Assembly (NCBI GenBank): GCA_030247855.1
Contig: JAPDRN010000094.1
Span: 62,001-126,000 of the forward strand
Direction of reading: 5' to 3'
From: Knufia peltigerae
Taxonomy: Eukaryota; Ascomycota; Eurotiomycetes; Chaetothyriales; Trichomeriaceae
DNA: 64,000 nt
A program made the position numbers and the translations under genes. This document shows, one piece after another, positions 1 through 9,760 of this stretch. The notes under the pieces are model-generated. The model saw nothing but the letters and a program-made list of their open reading frames with translations. It was not told the DNA's origin and ran no database searches. Numbering within the stretch: the stretch's first letter is position 1; the number at the start of each line of letters is the position of its first letter.

Positions 1-239
1 ATGAGCAACGGAAAAGGTGGACCAACGTTCGGGTTGAGGTTGCTTTCGTCCAGTTCTGCGCTGGAAGCCTTCTTCTCAGGCTTGGGAGGCGCGGCGGCTG
101 CCTTTTCCTTCTTCTTTTCCTCCTGTTGTCTTTGCTTCTGTCTCTTCTTCAATTCCGACTTGGAGACTCTTTCGCCTGTGACCTCGTCGAGGTGCAGGTT
201 CGCAGTTTCCTGCGCGAGCGAAGTGTTTGCGTCCGCCAT
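1..239 (-). CDS. KRS1: Cytoplasmic lysyl-tRNA synthetase, N-terminal part (gene runs off the left edge)
   Basis: Charges tRNA-Lys with lysine in the cytosol. Only the first 79 codons lie in the window, read on the minus strand from an ATG at 239. The peptide starts MADANTSLAQ and contains ANLHLDEVTGERVSKSELKK, which closely matches the N-terminal extension of fungal KRS1. A Lys/Glu/Ala-rich segment (KRQKQRQQEEKKKEKAAAA) follows; in eukaryotic class II LysRS such an appendage binds tRNA nonspecifically. The catalytic and anticodon-binding domains lie outside the window. A plus-strand open frame across the same bases is a shadow, rich in Phe, Ser and Cys. Identification rests on recalled family sequence, not a search. 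Confidence 0.85.
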   Translation of the reverse strand, partial: MADANTSLAQETANLHLDEVTGERVSKSELKKRQKQRQQEEKKKEKAAAAPPKPEKKASSAELDESNLNPNVGPPFPLL

Positions 240-525
240 GCTGGAGGATTCTCAGTCGATTGTTTTGTCAAGACTTGAAAAGAAGAGCGGAGTGTCCTGC
301 GTGGTTAAACAATCACTGCTTGAGTCATTGGGGCCGTTGGTGGGATGGGATTTTGTCTAGAAGTTTTTGACTCAATATTTTTCACGGTGCGGCACCACAT
401 GACTCAGGGACAAGAAATCGGAACGCAGGCTCGCAATTGCTATTTACTCTGCGCACCCGGACCAACCAATGTGTTTTAATGGTCGGTGTCTACAATACTG
501 GTACCTAGTCGTGTGAAACTCTGGT
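240..525. other. Intergenic, promoter side of the lysyl-tRNA synthetase gene
   Basis: Short spacer between the start of the lysyl-tRNA synthetase gene and the stop of the microsomal GST gene, both on the minus strand. It should hold the synthetase promoter and the GST 3' UTR. I see no distinct motif. Confidence 0.4.
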
Positions 526-1028
526 CTACAGCATCTTCAAGCCCATGTTCACGCACAGTCCCCATATTCCAGCCTGCATCAACCAGAAACCCGATCCATA
601 CAGCCTGCCCTTGCCTTGTGCCTGTTGCCCTGCGATGTATCCATACGCATAGACGATTCTGAAGAATATCCAACCTGCTCCGAGTGCTGCTGTTGCTACA
701 GGGTATTCGAGGCCTGCAAAAAGCATAGATGCAATAGTCTGAGGCATATTCTCCATATAGTTTCCGTGAGCTCGCTGCGCGCAGTTGAACTTGTATGATG
801 CTTGATTCTCTTTCGCTTCCTGTGGCGTGGCATATGGGTTGGGATATGTAACTCGAGCTGGCTTTCGACAGATCCCTACGACGATGCCTTGGGCAAATGC
901 CAATACCGGCGCCAGGCCTAGGGCCACAAGGACAACGTAGCTTGTCTGTCGTTAGGCGGTTATGAAACATTCGAACATTCCGGGAGAACTTACCCATAAT
1001 TGTCGGGAACCGTAAAGGTGTGTGCCAT
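526..1028 (-). CDS. Microsomal glutathione S-transferase 3-like protein (MAPEG family)
   Basis: Two exons on the minus strand, 1028..994 and 940..526, encode 149 residues. The 53 nt intron has donor GTAAGT and an acceptor ending ACAAG; it joins MAHTFTVPDNY to GYVVLVALGLAP in phase. The family consists of four-helix integral membrane enzymes of the ER or outer mitochondrial membrane with glutathione transferase and peroxidase activity. The signature FNCAQRAHGNYMEN (about residues 63-76) matches the MGST3 F-N-x-x-Q-R-x-H motif, and RIVYAYGYIAG matches the later conserved YAYGY segment. Four hydrophobic segments and the length fit the usual 140-155 residues. A longer minus-strand frame (476..1291) over the gene is a shadow. 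Confidence 0.88.
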
Positions 1029-1999
1029 TGTATGAACGGTTCGAGATTGAAGGTCGGAAGGTAGTGAGAAGGGATGTTGTATCTGTAGAACAGTGTTGTT
1101 TTCAAGTCTGTCGGCTGGTGCAATGGTGCGGTAGTGATATAACGAAATAGAGGCTCCTTCCTCCTGGACGGGGACGGCGGCTTCGGATGAACCTGGACTC
1201 CGACCCTCGGTTTGTGTGACGAGGTACTCACAATCAACCACCCACCTTTAAACAACACTTTGTCCTTGGTGAACTTGCTGTCCTTTGTCATAGTTCTCCT
1301 GTATCGTAGTGGAAAATCACAAGATGTTCAACAATGATGGCTGCTGCACTTGACCCCGCCCTCGCGAATGCAGCTCATACGTCCATTGAGTGGCGAGGTC
1401 CTCGCGTCGTGACGGTCTTTTCTTCATCGGCAAGCTTGGAGGCAGCCCTTCTGACTGCTCATTACATATGTGTCTTCTCTTTAAGAATGAGTAGCATCAA
1501 CTGATGACAAAGGAAAGAAAATCCAGGAGGGGTATGACCCCAGTAGGCTATCAATTATACTCGCAGATCAGGGAGCATCAAGCAGCACTGAGAACCTCAG
1601 CACCTCATAAGGGTACGACGAAATATTCAGAAAAGAAACATTGTAAGAAGAGGTGGAAAACCACAATAAATAGAGTGCTGGCATAATCAATGTCAGTTGC
1701 GGACTACTAGTTGTAAGGAAAGGAATTGCATAATGGGACGCCTAAGAAGAACTACCTATCCAAGCACGACATTGTGCCTAGTGAGTCTAGTCCGGCTTGA
1801 CGGAGCAATAAGTAGTAAGAGTCAGCAGTTTCAGCGATTTGGCATAGACACAACCTAAGCTCTCTGTGAAGAGCACCTATGATCACAATTCGTCCTGGAA
1901 AGCAAGTTTTCTCTATCGCCGTTGACATGAGTATCGAGTGCAAGTTCTTGATACATTCCGTCTATCGTAGCCACACCTGTGTAATGCGAGAGACCTGTA
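1029..1999. other. Intergenic region without a supported gene
   Basis: Holds the upstream region of the microsomal GST gene and the 3' side of the GDP-mannose pyrophosphorylase gene. Open frames here are 60-83 codons, have no family resemblance and show no coding-like composition. I see nothing else. Confidence 0.4.
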
Positions 2000-3431
2000 T
2001 CACATAATGACTTCGTTTGCGACATCGCGCTTCAGTTCCTTGTAAGGTAGGCAGATGCAGTTCTGGACTCGAATCTCATCACCCACCGCACATTCTTTAC
2101 CAAGAATCGTGATGGCCTGGACCTTGACACCATTCTTGATGATGCTAGTGGTATGGCTGCTGACCGGAGTGGGAGTGCCCTCAACTCGGGCCCACGCACC
2201 GACGCGACTATTCCAGCCAATGATTGCATAAAGGACACAAGCATCATGCTTGATTTCTGCCTCCTCAAGGACGATCGCCTCCTTCACACGAGCTCCCGCC
2301 CCGATGATGGCCTTGGGCCCAACGGACACGTTGGGACCCAGCTTAGCTGTAGGGTCGACGGTAGCAGTAGGGTGGATGAAGACAGGGGGTACAACGGTGG
2401 CTGACGGGGTTGCGATCTCCTCAGATTGAGACTGGAATGCCTTCGCTAGGTATAAAGCGTTAGCTGGGACGGCGGAACCAGCAGTCTTGATCTGGCGCCA
2501 GAAATCCTTAGTTTCGTGGACGTAGAAGCGGTTGCTATCGGCCAGATCGGACAAAATATCCTGCTCGAGGCGAAGAACCTCGTTCTTCTCGCCATCCTCT
2601 TCTGGGTCGGCAATGAAAGAGGACTCCATGTTCTCGGATGAAGGGTAGGAGATCATTCTTGGTCGCTCAGTCTTACGCTTGATAGCGATTCTGATGGATG
2701 GGAAGATACACTCGGTGGAGAAGAGATAGACGCCACAGTTGATCAAGTTTGAGATATGGCCCTCAGGTTTTTCGACGTAGTGCAAAACTCGCTTCGTGTG
2801 TGAGTCCGACACAATGCAACCGAAGTTGGTGGCGGCATCATTGCCGACACGAGTCCCGAGAATGACTGCTTCGGCGTCTTTCTCCTCGAAAAGCTTGAGC
2901 ATAGCCTCGAGGGGGAACGAGCAGCAAACATCGGAATTGAGCACAAAAAATCGGTCTGGCTTGCCCTTGAGAATAGCGTCACGGAAGTGGTAGAGGCCTC
3001 CAGCGGTTCCCAAGGCTTGATATTCACGTAGGTACTGGATCTTGATTTGAGGGAATTCTTTCGAAGAGTCTTTGATAAAGTCGCGAAAGACACTCTCGTC
3101 ATAGTAACCAATGAGAATAACCTCCTTGATATCTGGGACTTTGGAAACCGCCTTCAAGCAGTGCCAGATGATGGGATGGCCAGCAACTTCGAAGAGTGGC
3201 TAAAGCAGGGGCATTAGTGACTGTGGGCGACCTCTGAAAAGGCGGGTGAAGGTTGATTACCTTTGGAAGATCCAAACTCAGCGGCCTGAAACGAGTTCCT
3301 CGAGATGGGCCTCCCACCTAATCGCGTCAGCGGTGCGCAATCTTCGCTTTATCTGTAATACCAACCAGAATGACTGCTTTGGTGACGGCATTTGGGCCGC
3401 TGGCCTTGTTACGCGACGGGACCTTCAGCAT
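2000..3431 (-). CDS. Mannose-1-phosphate guanylyltransferase alpha-type subunit (GMPPA-like)
   Basis: Three exons, 3431..3366, 3317..3261 and 3199..2000, give 440 residues. The splice choice restores the canonical nucleotidyltransferase start AVILVGGPSRGTRFRPLS, which spans the first junction, then DLPK/PLFEVAGHPIIWHCL across the second. The first donor (GTTGGT) is weak, but it is the only phase that keeps the VGGP motif. An N-terminal nucleotidyltransferase domain (about 18-280, with LNSDVCCSFPL) is followed by left-handed beta-helix hexapeptide repeats (IHPTATVDPTAKLGPNVSVG onward). GMPP makes GDP-mannose from mannose-1-phosphate and GTP; in animals the alpha subunit is a feedback sensor for the catalytic beta subunit. 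Whether this copy is catalytic cannot be read here. About 30 residues (around RKTERPRMISYPSS) between the domains are fungal-type linker. Confidence 0.88.
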
Positions 3432-3860
3432 CTTCGATAGCGATAATGTCAATAATGAAATTTGCTAAACGAAGCGTGACTCGCAAGATGGTTTAATTAG
3501 ATTTCAATAAATCGAAATTGTGGTGGTCGTTCACAGATTTCAACTGAGGCCACGTTCACATATTGAGTGTCATTCACCGCTAACATTTACCTAAAGAGAC
3601 CCTTCGAGGCCCATGGCTCTACTGCCAAGGCGCTATTCCTGATTTGGCCGTCATGCTTGCTCCTGAAATGTGGCGTTGTTCAGCTCGACAATTGTGCGTA
3701 ACATTGACTTTTGCTCAGCCAGCCTTTTCAACACGTGCACAATACGTATTACAATGCGCTGCTATTGGTACAGCAGAGTGGTAGAAAATGTGTGATACAA
3801 ATGTGCACAATTGAGAGTCCACAGGCCGAAGAATGTTTCATATACTAATGCCGACTACCC
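3432..3860. other. Intergenic region, promoter of the GMPPA-like gene
   Basis: Upstream of the GMPPA-like gene and downstream of the BLI-3-like gene, both minus strand. No open frame of note and no repeat recognised. Confidence 0.4.
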
Positions 3861-4592
3861 TTAGACTCTCTCCTGCTTGATATCCTCCTCCAGCAATTCA
3901 CGCTGAACACCAGTCTGTGCGACGCTGCCAGTCATTGCAGCTGTACCGACCTCCTTGAGGAAACCAAGCGAAGACGTCTCCTGCTTCCAATAAACGATAT
4001 ACTTGCTCTGGACTTCGATCAGACTCATTCGCGGATCCCTCCACGTGCCGTCATGCACGCCGTCCTTGAGATCCCCAAACCAGGCGCTGACACCAGTACT
4101 GTAAAGCTCTTTGATGCGTGGATCGTCATTACTCGTCGTTGTCGCGGTGCCTGAGATGCTGATCCAATCTTGTGTCTTGCTGTCCTGGAATGTGATCTGC
4201 ACCTCTTTGTTCGCGTCTAGGTCCTGGAATTTCCTGCTATGCTTGTTGGCGAGATACAAGATATCCGGGCCCGATCGTTGGGCAACGGCCATGGATCGAC
4301 CAACAGGCCCTACCGAGTTACGATACGTGGAGAGGATACTGATTTTCTTGCCGTCAATCAGCTCATAGAGTTCCTTAAATTGGACGTCTTTCGGTGTCTC
4401 AGTGTCGAATTGCTTGGACACGGACGGGTCGGTTTTGCTGTTGACCTCTTCGGGCTTCAATTGCTCTGGCATCTTGACTGATGTACTGGTGGATAGCTGC
4501 TTTAGGTTTGAAAAGCTGCTGATGCGATACTGACGTGGTCGAGATGTGCAGAGTACCGATCTTGCAAGAGGTAGGCGCAGAGGTGTGGTCAT
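3861..4592 (-). CDS. bli-3: BLI-3-like protein, pyridoxamine 5'-phosphate oxidase-like flavin-binding fold
   Basis: A 243-residue intronless frame resembling Neurospora BLI-3 (blue-light-inducible 3) and bacterial general stress protein 26 type split-barrel proteins. The core (about 60-195) has ISILSTYRNSVGPVGRSMAV, DILYLANKHSRKFQDLDANK and DWISISGTATTTSNDD; WFGDLKDGVHDGTWRDPRM and KYIVYWKQETSSLGFLKEV are the most BLI-3-like parts. The frame stays open 39 codons upstream to 4709, but I chose the ATG at 4592. It is followed by an Arg/Ser-rich stretch (LARSVLCTSRPRQYRISSFS) that could be a mitochondrial presequence, and a TATA-like element sits about 45 nt upstream. A further in-frame Met (MPEQLKPEE) would give a form without the presequence. 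The substrate is unknown. Confidence 0.82.
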   Translation of the reverse strand: MTTPLRLPLARSVLCTSRPRQYRISSFSNLKQLSTSTSVKMPEQLKPEEVNSKTDPSVSKQFDTETPKDVQFKELYELIDGKKISILSTYRNSVGPVGRSMAVAQRSGPDILYLANKHSRKFQDLDANKEVQITFQDSKTQDWISISGTATTTSNDDPRIKELYSTGVSAWFGDLKDGVHDGTWRDPRMSLIEVQSKYIVYWKQETSSLGFLKEVGTAAMTGSVAQTGVQRELLEEDIKQERV

Positions 4593-4632
4593 TTTACCAG
4601 AATATACACATGTCAAGATCAAAAGAGGGCCG

Positions 4633-4640
4633 CTTATAAT
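4633..4640 (-). promoter_or_regulatory. TATA-like element upstream of the BLI-3-like gene
   Basis: On the minus strand the sequence reads ATTATAAG, 41-48 nt upstream of the chosen ATG at 4592. It lies inside the longer open frame, which argues that translation starts downstream of it. The implied 5' UTR is very short, so this is weak evidence. Confidence 0.3.
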
Positions 4641-5106
4641 AACCATAACCCGCTTCGACTCAATCGATGAAATCATGCTGGTTTTGACTTTCCTTGTTTC
4701 GTGGTGCATGATGACGGAAATTGGGGACCAGATCGCCTCGCAGTCGTGCGACTGTGGTACACAATGGACGAATCATGCCGAGTGTGTGTTGAGGGACTTC
4801 GGAGTCGGACTCAGGGTATCCCGGGAGCACGCAACGACCACAGCATCTGCGATCGAAGACGATGTTCGAGGTCATAGTGGGTAGGAAACATGATCCTTGA
4901 AAAGTCGTGACGACAGAGCGGAAAAGTGTTTACAGATATGCAGTTTCCGCTGCCAAGGCCGGGACATCTCATTAGCAGTCACTTCTAGCCTTGTTCAACT
5001 CCTCACTTTTCAGCAGTCTCGGAATAGTATTGAGGGCGGTAGTCGTCGCTATTAATATCCTGCGCGTAGTCGAAGCTCCAATGTCACTGCATCGAAATCG
5101 CCATCA
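4641..5106. other. Intergenic region between BLI-3-like and P450 genes
   Basis: Upstream sequence of the BLI-3-like gene and 3' flank of the P450 gene. Only short shadow frames are present. Nothing else recognised. Confidence 0.35.
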
Positions 5107-6890
5107 TCATGCAGCACGGACCACAACTCTAACACCATTACTCTCTGGTCGATACAATGGGGTCACTCCGTCACCGATGATTTCAATGTCCTTGTAACTC
5201 GTGTCATACAACTCTAGATACCCATGGTCCTTTTCAAAATGAATCTCGCTGCTTCCGTACCGACTGAAGACAGCGGCCACCGCGAGATAGAGCTCTGCAT
5301 ATGCCAAATTCATGCCTACACATGCTCGCGTGCCACGAGAGAACGGCACCAGAAAATCATCGAGACTAGGATTGCTGATCCAACGCTGTGGTCGAAATTC
5401 CATGGGATCTTCGAAATAAGTTGGCGAATGGTGAATTAGCAGGCCAGTCATCGACAGCGGTATACCGGGACGAAGAACATATTGCTTTTCAACGGTACTG
5501 TTCTTGTCATCTGCCTCTTTTCTAACCGTATAAATGAGCGTTTCATCTGTGGCAATGCGCTGCAAACGGGTGCTGATGCCACTGCTCAACCGAAGACCTT
5601 CTTTGATGGTCGCTGTGAGGTAGGGAAGTTGCTCTAGCTTGGCCACATCTGGGAGAGTCGTGGGCTCTGGTATGGCGTTCACAAGTTCTTCTTTGAGAGT
5701 CCGTAATTCCTCTGGTTGTCTCAAAAGATGGAAAGTGATCTCCGAAAGGGCGGCTGCGGTGGTCAATGTGCCAGCGATAACGACCACTTGTCCATCTTGC
5801 CACAAGCGATCAGGGGACTTTTCTCTTTCTGGTAAATCACCCTGCAGTATGGCATGGAATATTGTTGTCTGCGATTGATACTTAGTGTCAGGATTGTCAC
5901 GATGTGAGTAGATCTCGGAGACATGCTTGATGATGTCCTGTTTCACATGTCAGCAATTTCTACGCTGTGATCCAAATGGACTATTTTCGAAAATTCGGCG
6001 AATCTCACCTGATTGAGCTTGATGTAACTCGCCATCACTGGGTTCAAAGCAATCTGCACCGAGTCGGGCATCACCTTCATCAGGGTCAACACCCAAGGCA
6101 TTTGTTTCACAAAATGACCCAACTTAGCCCCTGCTTCGCCTGCTTCTTTGAAGCTCGGGTCAAAATCGGGTGCCAGCAGGCGATTATCACTGCGTGCGAA
6201 AGCATATTCCATGACAATATCTGATCATTCATGTCAGCTGTCATCTGGCAAAGGCTAGAAATGCCCACCATTCGTGAGAGCTGCGTAAGCCAACGAGACC
6301 GTCATAGGCTTCCCGGACTCTTGAAACTCTTGAAATCTGACCAGCAGATTGTTCAGACTGGACTCAATGCGCGATTGGAGTACCCGCACTTTTGCCTTTG
6401 AGAAGTAAGGGTTCATCGCACCTCGACGCATGCGGTGAAGATTGTGGTCTGGAGTTCCAAACGCAGACTGAGGCAATCCACTTTGGTTCGTGAAAAAGGT
6501 CCATTTATTCCTTTTATGCGTCGGACCAGTGTACACCTGATCATAGTATTCGGGATCCTGGATGTGCACTTCTTCTGGGTTGATGCGCACGATCGGGCCG
6601 TACTTCTCGTGCATGGAGCGAACTTTCCAGATATATTGACCGCCGAGTACAACATCGTAGTAGAATTCGTACCTATACAGTGAGTTGTGTTGAAAGGACG
6701 AAGCATTTATCGCGCTGGAGGTGTCTTACCAATATGTGAGCTTTGCAAGAGTCGGTCCTGGTATCTCAGCCTGAGGGCAAAGGTACAAGCGCCACGCAGA
6801 GAGCCCAAGCAGATACGTGATCAGCAACACTGATCCACATACTATTAATAGTTCTCGAGGGAAGCCACTCAGGCTCTCCAGAAAGGCCAT
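5107..6890 (-). CDS. Cytochrome P450 monooxygenase
   Basis: Four exons (6890..6730, 6672..6269, 6220..6009, 5937..5107) give 535 residues, normal for a fungal microsomal P450. An N-terminal membrane anchor (about 13-32, ELLIVCGSVLLITYLLGLSA) is followed by the proline hinge PQAEIPGPTLAK. Visible motifs: the ExxR of helix K (KEGLR, E372/R375), FRPQRW, and the haem loop FSRGTRACVG with Cys465. The segment WYEFYYDVVLGGQY followed by YGPIVRINPEEVHI is typical of fungal P450s grouped with trichodiene oxygenases. The helix I motif reads AGTLTT (about 314-319), lacking the usual acidic residue. It is divergent from the LaeA-like methyltransferase across 774 bp and lies near an NRPS-like reductase, which suggests tailoring of a secondary metabolite. 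The substrate is unknown. Confidence 0.92.
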
Positions 6891-7664
6891 GTCTACTGCA
6901 TGGGAAAGCTTCTGAGCCGCAGTGAGGGCTGTCAGTTGTCAGTGCACCAAGTGAAGGATCAAAGATAGACGAGGAGGTGTAGGCTGAAAATAGAGGGGAG
7001 AAAGCACATTTAGCGAGAGACAGGAGTCGTCGCCAAATGCGACTTGAGGACCGAGTACATAAGCCTCCATCCCCATCCCCTCCACGTTACAATCACACTT
7101 TGCAGCTGGAAGGGAGTTTCCGTTTCCTAGCGACGATCAACTACTGCACAAATATGCACGCTACTGCTGTTGAACGATTGCACTGACCTAACAACTTGGT
7201 TCTTCGCTGTTGTATCTTTGCTCCAGACCTGCAACCTGCATCTAAAGTTGTTCTCTAGATGCGGGCAACATCCTTCCAGGTAGCGAGTGCAACGGATATT
7301 CTGCCGACCTGCATTCTCAAGGTCCTTTGAGCGGAAGACAGTTGTTGGTATAACACCCACGATTTCTGCTTTTCTCATTCCAATCTTGGATGCTCTTGTG
7401 TGTTCGCCGCTTCTCAGAATTAATTTGATGCTTGACCCCCATGGAGGGAGACGCGCATATTGATTTCCAGGTGAGTCGACCTGCCCCAAGTCGAACACCA
7501 TTGTTACTGAAGCACTGCGCAGACCGCTGAAGATGAGGGCAGTGACATTGACTCGGCATACGTAAGGTATACATACATATGCCGGGAGCATATGCAGTGG
7601 TTTTTGACTCGGATTAGCGACGATGCTTCAATTACAACGTCTCTTCGTTCATCAGCCTTGAATT
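6891..7664. promoter_or_regulatory. Shared divergent intergenic region between P450 and methyltransferase
   Basis: The 774 bp between two divergent starts must carry both promoters and could coordinate them. Several frames of 60-150 codons cross it on both strands but show no family features. I could not identify a convincing regulator site by eye. Confidence 0.4.
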
Positions 7665-8942
7665 ATGTGCAAGTCCACCTCCACTGCAACCACCGAGGCC
7701 TCGCTAACGTTAGAGGCAGCTATGAGGCGAGTCATGTAGCTCGCACGTATCCCAACCCACTAACGATGTCGGGATAGAATGGACGAAGATATCAGCAATT
7801 GGACCATAGCTCATACATCTTTGTACTCTGCCCAAGACAACCAGTATGTGACCTGTGCTGAGATGTATAGCCCAACGATGAACAAGAGCAAGAGAGATTG
7901 GACATGCTCCACCATATTTATCGTCTCGTCCAAGGCGGACAACTATATACTGCGCCAATGACCGACCCACGGCGGGTGTTGGATATCGGCACTGGGACGG
8001 GACTCTGGGCACTAGAATTCGCAGAGTAAGAGAACTTCACGTCTTTGTGGTGCTTAGGAGCTTATATGGTCCTACCTCAGTGAATTTCCTTCCGCAACTG
8101 TCCTTGGTAAGCCCTTCGCTACAGCCTCGAAGGAAACCGTCCACTAAGTACGGACACTCAACGGAATCTCCAGGTGTTGATCTCAGTCCAATCCAGTCAC
8201 AATGGTAATCAGACACCCTATCTGCTATAAGGCAAACTAGCTGTCTAACATCATCTGATAAGGACTACACCGAATTGTTCTTTCATGGTTGATGACCTTG
8301 AAAAAGAATGGGCTTACCCGCAGAATCGCAGATTTGACTACATACACCAGCGGAGCATGTCTGGTAGTATTGGAGACTGGACGGCAATGTACCGACATGC
8401 ATTGGACTCCCTAGAGCCTGGAGGTTGGTTAGAGATTCAAGAATTTGAAGTATGGTTCTACTCTCAGAACCCTGCAGGTCTGCCCGACGACTCGGCCATC
8501 GCTAAATGGCAGAAACTCATTGATGAGGGGAGTGTCGCGCTCGGTCGACGTCTGAACTATGCAGCGCAATTCAAGCATCACCTCGAAGAAGCCGGCTTCG
8601 TTGACATTCAGACGCACGTCATCAAGGTGAGTAATATGTTTCCCTTTGACGCTATGACTCGGTCGGATCCTTTTCTTATGGTTGAAGACTCCGATAGGTA
8701 TATGGCCTAAAGATCGAAAGCTTCGAGAGATAGGAGCATACCTTCGGCTTCAAATGCATGATGCGGTGGAGGCAGTCACGCTGGGCTACCTTACACGAGC
8801 GCTCGGATGGTCACAGGAAGAGGTCCAAGTGATGCTAGGAAATGTGAGGAGGGAGTTCAATGATAGACGCAAACATCTATATACGTACTGCTGGTTCATT
8901 ACGGCAAGGAATCCAGAGGGATTCTACGTTTCTGGTCAGTGA
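7665..8942 (+). CDS. LaeA-like S-adenosylmethionine-dependent methyltransferase
   Basis: Seven exons were assembled by phase: 7665..7730, 7778..7822, 7871..8025, 8081..8106, 8174..8204, 8263..8626 and 8688..8942, for 313 residues. The product follows the LaeA-like layout: GRRYQQL, then PNDEQEQERLDMLHHIYRLV, SAM motif I VLDIGTGTGLWALEFA, EFPSATVLGVDLSPIQSQW, RFDYIHQRSMSGSIGDW, LEPGGWLEIQEFEV, and the C-terminal PIGIWPKDRKLREIGAYL. The 26 nt and 31 nt exons are unusually short but needed for the motif II region. The first intron (donor GTCATG) and the ATG at 7665 are the least certain parts; a CTAAC branch-like site supports that intron. Relatives include the global regulator LaeA and many cluster-local O- or N-methyltransferases; the position here suggests the latter. 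Confidence 0.82.
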
Positions 8943-9760
8943 TGGGATCATTGATTTTTGTTCGAGTTGTGGCGAGCGGTCACGAGTCAACGATCAGGTA
9001 TGATATTCAGGAATGAAAAGTTGGTCTTGGTTCATCCCACCAAAGGAGGTTTTTAAGTGTCACCTAAGCGCTGCTTAGGTCCTTCAATTAGGCACTTCCC
9101 CGTAAGCTTGTAGGTCTCCCATCTACATCATTTTATGTGAGAGTGACTATTTTGCGTGAGCCCTGCTCCGTACCTAAGATCCCTACAGCAATGGTTAATT
9201 TAGGTAAACCTACAACCCCAGACTGAGAGCTTCTCATCAAAACGCCAATCCTCTGTAGATCATGGAAATGTATTGTTGACTCTCCCCAAGGACAGCATAG
9301 CGTTACCCCTGCCCCAAATAGGGTTGTACCCGTGCTTGCTGGCGAATTGACATGTGCCACCAGTACTAATCAAAGTCAACTAATAAAAGCGCATCGACTC
9401 TTCCTCCACACCGCAGGCCAAAGATGCCGATGATCCTTTACGTACAACGCGTCTAAGAGCCGCCATCGCCGCACTCAATACTCGCCATGGCCGAGGACGA
9501 CAATGTCTTTATTTACGTAAAGGTGCCGTAGCCACAACCTACTTACCTTTGGATCCAAGTGCCGTTGAGCTTCCAACGTCGAACGTATAGCTTCATTTTT
9601 TTTTACATGAAAGCCTGTCATTATCACCGAATTTCGACGACGCGTTGGCTCGGTATAAGTATGGCGGTGTCTCTGGAAAATCTGTCTCCTGGCCTCTTGT
9701 CTCTTCTGGCCAGGCGAGTCTTGAAAGTAGGGCTAGATCCAAACCTCGGCGACATACACG
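8943..9760. other. Intergenic region upstream of the NRPS-like gene
   Basis: 818 bp with no supported gene. A TATAAG-like sequence near 9655 lies about 100 nt upstream of the NRPS-like start and could be its promoter. Nothing else recognised. Confidence 0.35.

Noticed and set aside
476..1291. 271-codon minus-strand frame over the microsomal GST gene
   Set aside because: It overlaps the GST exons in another frame, has no family features, and the GST model explains the region.
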